From NCBI GenBank assembly GCA_007121075.1, contig SKMK01000036.1, positions 1 to 45,198 of the forward strand: a stretch of 45,198 bases of DNA. Reading direction: 5' to 3'. Each line of letters starts with the position of its first letter. Position 1 is the stretch's first letter. Below are positions 40,805 to 45,198 of the stretch, piece after piece. The notes under the pieces are model-generated. The model had not been told where the DNA came from and did no database searches. It saw nothing but the letters and a program-made list of their open reading frames with translations. The position numbers and the translations under genes were made by a program. The DNA is from Syntrophomonadaceae bacterium (lineage in GTDB: Bacteria; Bacillota; Dethiobacteria; DTU022).

Positions 40805-41389
40805 TTATTGAGGATTTTGCGCTGATTGATCGATATCCTGTCCCGAACCCTGCTCATATAAAAAATAGCCCATGTCAAATGCCTTTTGATTGATTTCGCC
40901 GCTGCCTTTGGGAGCCATTTCAAAAATACTTTCCCGAAATATGTCCGGATCCACCAGCCCGGCGGCGGCGTTAACTACGCCCAGGGCCAGCATATTGGCA
41001 ACCACTTCTTTGCCCACTTTTTCTTTGGCCACCTTGGTAATCGGATAATTCTGTACTTTGTACTCTTCCCGGAAGGGTCCGCTGACAAAGGTCGAGTCGA
41101 CAATGACAATGCACTCCCCGACTCTCTTAATCTTGGGCAGGTACTTGTTAAAAGAAGCCTGGTTCATGCAAAGCAGGACTGTTGGATTAACCACCTTGGG
41201 GTATTCAATTGTATCAATGTCGATTATCACACCGGCCATGCTGGCTCCGCCCCGGGCTTCCGGACCGTAAGATTGGGTTTGAACCACGTTTTTGTTGTCG
41301 TTTACGGCAGCATGGGCAAGGATAATCGAGGCCAGGATCAAACCCTGTCCTCCGGCTCCGGTCAGTAAAATTTCCTGCCTGTTTCCCAA
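40805..41389 (-). CDS. korC: 2-oxoacid:ferredoxin oxidoreductase, gamma subunit
   Basis: Gamma subunit of a four-subunit 2-oxoacid:ferredoxin oxidoreductase (domain III-like). GNRQEILLTGAGGQGLILAS is the family N-terminus, then QSYGPEARGGASMAGVII and the C-terminal region LALGVVNAAAGLVDPDIF. Length 194 is normal. It closes the operon D-A-B-C, 17 bp after korB. A 257-bp gap with the terminator at 40674-40710 follows. Confidence 0.9.
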   Translation of the reverse strand: MGNRQEILLTGAGGQGLILASIILAHAAVNDNKNVVQTQSYGPEARGGASMAGVIIDIDTIEYPKVVNPTVLLCMNQASFNKYLPKIKRVGECIVIVDSTFVSGPFREEYKVQNYPITKVAKEKVGKEVVANMLALGVVNAAAGLVDPDIFRESIFEMAPKGSGEINQKAFDMGYFLYEQGSGQDIDQSAQNPQ

Positions 41390-41406
41390 AAAAACTCCCC
41401 CCGCTT

Positions 41407-42243
41407 TTAACCGCTCGATTTTACCGGGATCTCTTTACCAATTGAATGGTAATACTCAGCGGCGTATTCAGGTTCTTCATAGTTAAAAATAACCCCGGTT
41501 ATTGTTTTGCCTTCCAGTTCCGAGTCTTCTTTGCCGGCAGCCCGCTCGGTTGAAATGCTGTTTTCTTTCAGATCCTTCATCATATCAACCGGCCCCCCAA
41601 GCTTGTTTCTTCTACCATAAGCAATGGGGCAGGGCGATAATGCTTCCACTATCGAAAAACCTTTATGTTTTGCCCCCCTGGTAATAAGCTGTTCAAGCTG
41701 GCGAGGTTGAGCGGCATTGCCCCTGGCTCCAAAAGTTGCACCGGCGCCCCTGGCCAGTTCCAACAGGTTAAATTCCCGCTCCAAAGTCCCGCGGGGAGCT
41801 GTGGTCGCCTTTTTCCCAATTGGTGTCAGCGGTGAATGCTGTCCGCCCGTCATGCCATATATGTGATTATTGACCACGATAGCATTCAAGTCAATATTCC
41901 TCCTGGCCGAATGAATAAAGTGGTTGCCTCCGATGGCGCTGCAATCGCCGTCACCCATGATCACAAACAGTTTTAATTCCGGCCTGGCCATTTTTAAACC
42001 GGTGGCAAAAGCCAGGGCCCGGCCGTGGGTAGTGTGCAGGGTGTTGAAGTTCAAATACCCGGCTGCCCTGGAAGAACAGCCTATACCTGAAACAATTACT
42101 ACATCGCGCTGGTCATAATCAGCCCTTTCAATGGCTCTGACCAGTGCGGCGGTTACGATTCCGTTCCCACATCCGGGGCACCAGATATGGGGCAGCTTCT
42201 TCGTCCTTAAAAAATCCTGTGTTAACTGTTCTATGATAGCCAC
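41407..42243 (-). CDS. korB: 2-oxoacid:ferredoxin oxidoreductase, beta (TPP) subunit
   Basis: Beta subunit that binds thiamine pyrophosphate and the [4Fe-4S] cluster. HIWCPGCGNGIV carries two cluster Cys residues, IGCSSRAAGYLNF a third, and MGDGDCSAIGGNHFIHSARRN is the TPP/Mg motif (GDGDC-x-N-type), followed by VNNHIYGMTGGQ. The 278-residue length matches KorB and VorB. It overlaps korA by 13 nt, indicating coupling. Confidence 0.93.
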   Translation of the reverse strand: MAIIEQLTQDFLRTKKLPHIWCPGCGNGIVTAALVRAIERADYDQRDVVIVSGIGCSSRAAGYLNFNTLHTTHGRALAFATGLKMARPELKLFVIMGDGDCSAIGGNHFIHSARRNIDLNAIVVNNHIYGMTGGQHSPLTPIGKKATTAPRGTLEREFNLLELARGAGATFGARGNAAQPRQLEQLITRGAKHKGFSIVEALSPCPIAYGRRNKLGGPVDMMKDLKENSISTERAAGKEDSELEGKTITGVIFNYEEPEYAAEYYHSIGKEIPVKSSG

Positions 42244-43361
42244 CTCCCCATAATATCTGAAATCTGTTCAGGACTGATCATTTCACCATCATAGCGGTTT
42301 AAAGGAATAACTTCTGCTTCGCCTTTGACCTGGCGTTCCACTTCGCCGATAATCTGGCCCATGTTCATTTCCGGTACTATGACCACATCGGCCTTTTTGG
42401 CTATTTCCTGTACTTCTTTATCCGGAAACGGCCACAGGGTCTGCAGGCTCAGCAGCCCCACCGGCTGTCGGTTGTTCCAGTAAGCTTTTTTAACAACGGC
42501 CCGGGCCGAACGCACTGTGCAACCATAAGTCACAATTACTACTCGCGGTTCCTTGTGCCCAATATAATTTGTGAGGACCACTTCGTCCCGGTACTTCTTC
42601 AATTTTTCATGGATCCGATCCAGGGATCGTTCAACCTGCTGAGGATCCCCGGTGGGGAACCCGTACTGGTCGTGAAACAGGCCGGTGACATGGTAGTAAT
42701 GGCCAAAACCAAATGGAACCAGGGGGGTAAGGCCTTTGTCATCATAGGGCTTCCAGTCGGCAGGCACCTTGTCGCTCGCTTTTTCCACCATTAATTTGCT
42801 GTCCTTAGGGATGGTAACCTTTTCCCTCATGTGGCCGATTACTTCATCAAGGAGCAAAATAATCGGCTGTCTTAATTTTTGGCTTAAATTAACGGCCGCA
42901 ACAGTTAAATAATATGTTTCATAAACTGAAGCGGGAGAAAACACTATAACCGGGTGATCACCATGGGTACCCCAGCGGGCCTGCATAACATCTCCCTGAG
43001 AAGGCGCGGTAGGGACACCCGTGCTGGGCCCCATTCGCTGAACATTCACTATCACACAGGGTATCTCGGCCATAATGGCATACCCTATATTTTCTTGCTT
43101 AAGTGAAAAACCGGGCCCGCTGGTAGCGGTGAGAGTCCGCATACCTCCGATGGATGCTCCGATAACGGCAGCCATGCTGGCTATTTCATCCTCCATCTGA
43201 ATAAAAACTCCCCCTATATCAGGCAGCTTGACCGCCATCCGTTCAGCCACCTCTGTAGAAGGAGTTATCGGGTACCCGGCATAAAAACGAACCCCTGCAC
43301 TGATTGCTCCTTCAGCACAGGCTTCATTTCCTTGCATCAAGACCGGCTTCGTCTCCGGCAT
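42231..43361 (-). CDS. korA: 2-oxoacid:ferredoxin oxidoreductase, alpha subunit
   Basis: Alpha subunit with the PFOR domains I and II. GNEACAEGAISAGVRFYAGY and PITPSTEVAERMA are the start, QMEDEIASMAAVIGASIGG and TATSGPGFSLKQENIGYA follow, and the QRMGPSTGVPT segment is also present. Length 376 fits KorA and VorA. The ATG at 43361 lies within the end of korD (38-nt overlap) and has AGGAGG 10 nt upstream. Substrate is not certain from sequence: 2-oxoglutarate is favoured over branched-chain oxoacids because glutamate dehydrogenase and 5-oxoprolinase genes flank the operon. Confidence 0.92.
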   Translation of the reverse strand: MPETKPVLMQGNEACAEGAISAGVRFYAGYPITPSTEVAERMAVKLPDIGGVFIQMEDEIASMAAVIGASIGGMRTLTATSGPGFSLKQENIGYAIMAEIPCVIVNVQRMGPSTGVPTAPSQGDVMQARWGTHGDHPVIVFSPASVYETYYLTVAAVNLSQKLRQPIILLLDEVIGHMREKVTIPKDSKLMVEKASDKVPADWKPYDDKGLTPLVPFGFGHYYHVTGLFHDQYGFPTGDPQQVERSLDRIHEKLKKYRDEVVLTNYIGHKEPRVVIVTYGCTVRSARAVVKKAYWNNRQPVGLLSLQTLWPFPDKEVQEIAKKADVVIVPEMNMGQIIGEVERQVKGEAEVIPLNRYDGEMISPEQISDIMGRWLS

Positions 43362-43584
43362 TTACAAAAAGCCTCCTCTTGATCAGTGAAATCGCAAAGT
43401 CTGGACAAAAAGTTTCGCAGATGCCGCATTTAGTGCATTTTTCCATGTCTTTTTGAGCTTTGCTCTGTTCATCCAAAAAAAGAGCCTCCCTGGGACAGAA
43501 AGCTGCACAAATACCGCATCCTTTACACCATTCTTCTTTGATAATAAGATCTGCAGTAAAATCACCCTGATTAGCCTGCACCAA
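43324..43584 (-). CDS. korD: 2-oxoacid:ferredoxin oxidoreductase, delta (ferredoxin) subunit
   Basis: An 86-residue 2[4Fe-4S] ferredoxin-like subunit that carries electrons from the beta subunit to external ferredoxin. Two clusters are clear: CKGCGICAAFC and CTKCGICETFC, each followed by Pro. The start is TTG at 43584 with AGGAGG 10 nt upstream. A TATAAT lies about 40 nt further upstream, at 43623-43632, but its -35 is poor. It is the first gene of the operon, which is thus ordered D-A-B-C. Confidence 0.92.
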   Translation of the reverse strand: MVQANQGDFTADLIIKEEWCKGCGICAAFCPREALFLDEQSKAQKDMEKCTKCGICETFCPDFAISLIKRRLFVNAGDEAGLDARK

Positions 43585-43760
43585 GAACTTATTTCCTCCT
43601 TTTGAATAAAACCTGTCATTTTTCTATTATAACTGCTGTTTTAAAGTGTATAGCCCTTATGCTGGAAATAACAATAACATGCTACAGATCGCTGTTTATG
43701 GTTAACATATTCACATCTAACTTATAATTTTCTGAAATAATTAGCAAATCACCGGTTGAA

Positions 43761-43789
43761 GCAGAGGCGAGCCCTAAGCCCTCCCCTGC
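43761..43789 (-). terminator. GC-rich hairpin after gdh
   Basis: On the minus strand a 12-bp imperfect stem (about one mismatch, two G-U pairs) closes on a TTAG loop, 59 bp after the glutamate dehydrogenase stop. It is followed by TTCAACC rather than a T run, so it may stop polymerase only weakly or simply protect the 3' end. The flanking 43585-43847 holds no gene. Confidence 0.42.
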
Positions 43790-43847
43790 TCCAAAAAACT
43801 CTTACTTAATCTCAAATTCTTAGTTATATTCGCCAAAGCTAACGTTT

Positions 43848-45140
43848 TTATAAATACATACCATTATGCAGCCAACCCCGATATTGCATTGCTTCAGCAA
43901 GCCGATTGATAGAATACATATAAGCGCCGGTCCGCATATCGGAGTCAACACATTTTTCACAGAAATAGCTGTAAACGTTGTTAAAAGCACTAACCATTTT
44001 ATCTTCTAAGTGCGTATTAACCGTATTTAGATCCCAGCTAAAACCGTAATTATTCTGGACCCACTCAAAATAGGAAACGGTAACCCCGCCGCTGTTGGAA
44101 AGAATATCGGGAACCACCAAAATCTTTTTATCCTTAAGAATCTTGTCTGCTTCCGGGGTTGTCGGCCCATTTGCCGCTTCCACTATAACTTTTGCCCGGA
44201 TAGCATCAGCATTTCTGCCGGTAATCTGATTCTCCAGAGCAGCGGGAATAAGAATATCGCAATCCAAGGTCAAAAGATCTTCATTACTGATTGGTTCAGC
44301 GCCAGGGAAATCCTTTACATATCCGGTTTCCTTAACATGAGCTGTTAATTTCCCTACATCGATACCATCTTTGTTGAAGATGGCTCCGCTAATATCGCCC
44401 ACCCCTATGATTGGGCACCCTTCGTCATAAAACATTTTCGCAGCATTACTGCCTACGTTACCAAAACCTTGAATCACAATCCTGCTCTTCTCAAGGGGGA
44501 TTCTGTAAGCCCTGGCCGCTTCCCTGGTCACAAAAAAAGTACCTCGCCCGGTTGCTTCATTCCTGCCGACACAACCTCCAACAGCCAAAGGCTTCCCTGT
44601 AACCACACCAAATGAAGGTTCACGCACATTAGCGCTGTATTCATCGGCCATCCAGGCCATTACCTGGGCATCGGTAAAAAGATCCGGAGCGGGAATATCG
44701 ATTTCGGGGCCAAGGATTGTACCTAGAGATCTCACATAACTTCTTGTCAGGCGCTCCCTTTCTCTATCGCTCATTTTTAAAGGATCGCAAACGACTGCTC
44801 CTTTAGCTCCTCCAAAAGGCACTCCAACCAGGGAACACTTTAAAGTCATCCACATTGAAAGGGCCTTGAGGCTATCTGCTGTTACATCCCAGTGATAACG
44901 GAGGCCACCTTTAAAAGGGCCATAAACATTGTTATGCTGGGAACGATAACCAGTATATACTTTTGTCGTACCATCATCCATTTCTACCGGGATGGCAACT
45001 TCAACAAAACGCATTGGAGTTTTTAAGTGTTCATAAACATCGGTAGACAGCTCCGCAAAATCTATAGCCTGCTTTATCATATCAAGGGTTGAATTCAAAA
45101 TATTATCTTCTTTTTTTGTTTTACTCACTTCTGACAACAT
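43848..45140 (-). CDS. gdhA: Glu/Leu/Phe/Val dehydrogenase, probable glutamate dehydrogenase
   Basis: Hexameric-type NAD(P)-dependent dehydrogenase that converts glutamate to 2-oxoglutarate and ammonia (430 residues). Substrate-site motifs: YGPFKGGLRYH with Lys77, LKCSLVGVPFGGAKGAV with Lys101 and catalytic Lys113, and PAPDLFTDAQVMAWM. The Rossmann domain starts at IVIQGFGNVGSNAAKMF (about 220-236), and an acidic residue at VGDISG (GD) suggests NAD preference, though this is not proof. PVEMDDGTTKVYTGYRSQHN near 51-70 is typical of bacterial GDH. A perfect AAGGAGG lies 8-9 nt upstream of ATG 45140. The 58 bp remaining upstream show no promoter. Confidence 0.93.
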   Translation of the reverse strand: MLSEVSKTKKEDNILNSTLDMIKQAIDFAELSTDVYEHLKTPMRFVEVAIPVEMDDGTTKVYTGYRSQHNNVYGPFKGGLRYHWDVTADSLKALSMWMTLKCSLVGVPFGGAKGAVVCDPLKMSDRERERLTRSYVRSLGTILGPEIDIPAPDLFTDAQVMAWMADEYSANVREPSFGVVTGKPLAVGGCVGRNEATGRGTFFVTREAARAYRIPLEKSRIVIQGFGNVGSNAAKMFYDEGCPIIGVGDISGAIFNKDGIDVGKLTAHVKETGYVKDFPGAEPISNEDLLTLDCDILIPAALENQITGRNADAIRAKVIVEAANGPTTPEADKILKDKKILVVPDILSNSGGVTVSYFEWVQNNYGFSWDLNTVNTHLEDKMVSAFNNVYSYFCEKCVDSDMRTGAYMYSINRLAEAMQYRGWLHNGMYL

Positions 45141-45198
45141 TAATTGTCCTCCTTTTTCTTGTTTAGTGATTAATAAAATTAAAACCTTATTTCTGGAA

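Noticed and set aside
1-45198. Search for tRNA, rRNA, CRISPR arrays, insertion sequences or phage genes
   Set aside because: None was recognised by eye. A covariance search for small RNAs could still find leaders missed here.

Overview
The window reads as chromosomal DNA of an anaerobic, Clostridia-like member of the Bacillota. The gene order from a radical-SAM pair and RNase G to rplU, rpmA, obgE, nadD, yqeK and rsfS is typical of that group. TTG and GTG starts with strong Shine-Dalgarno sites are common, and the energy genes (Rnf, 2-oxoacid:ferredoxin oxidoreductase, tungstate uptake) are those of a ferredoxin-based fermenter or syntroph. I cannot name the species. No tRNA, rRNA, CRISPR array, insertion sequence or phage gene was seen. 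Almost every gene is on the minus strand; the exception is tupABC on the plus strand. LAYOUT. 138-5290 (minus): housekeeping block rplU-rpmA-obgE-nadD-(RRM protein)-yqeK-rsfS-thiF-like. 5333-8012 (plus): tungstate ABC transporter tupABC behind a good promoter and a long structured leader that contains an intrinsic terminator, so probably controlled by an RNA switch. It sits inside a gene order that normally runs rng-rplU. 8059-12263 (minus): RNase G and the TIGR03936/TIGR03960 radical-SAM pair. 12366-15403 (minus): radC, maf, a Gx/heptaprenyl-diphosphate-synthase-component-I-like membrane protein, and apbE (flavin transferase). 15543-32961 (minus): a 17.4-kb ion-bioenergetics cluster consisting of a complete rnfCDGEAB operon followed directly by an Mrp/Mbh-type antiporter set (E, F, G, a split MrpA C-terminus in two genes, B, C) and five MrpD/NuoL-like antiporter subunits. 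33199-37242: valS-folC. 37547-40547: 5-oxoprolinase pxpABC plus a small membrane protein. 40805-43584: four-subunit 2-oxoacid:ferredoxin oxidoreductase. 43848-45140: glutamate dehydrogenase. HOW THE PARTS MAY WORK TOGETHER (inference). Pyroglutamate is opened to glutamate (PxpABC), glutamate is deaminated to 2-oxoglutarate (GDH), which is oxidised to succinyl-CoA with reduced ferredoxin (Kor). Rnf, flavinylated by ApbE, passes ferredoxin electrons to NAD+ and pumps Na+ or H+, and the adjacent Mrp module exchanges or adds to that gradient. The most unusual material is in the antiporter module. Three of the five MrpD-like proteins carry a long C-terminal extension ending in a shared W-x-x-[KE]-N-L-[NS]-F-D motif exactly 29 residues from the C-terminus. 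One has four perfect-length 25-residue tandem repeats in that extension, and two are a colinear tandem duplication. Several D genes appear to have their own promoters. Also notable are a two-site flavinylated RnfG, an ATT start for tupC, and an L27 without the cleaved Bacillota leader alongside absence of prp.
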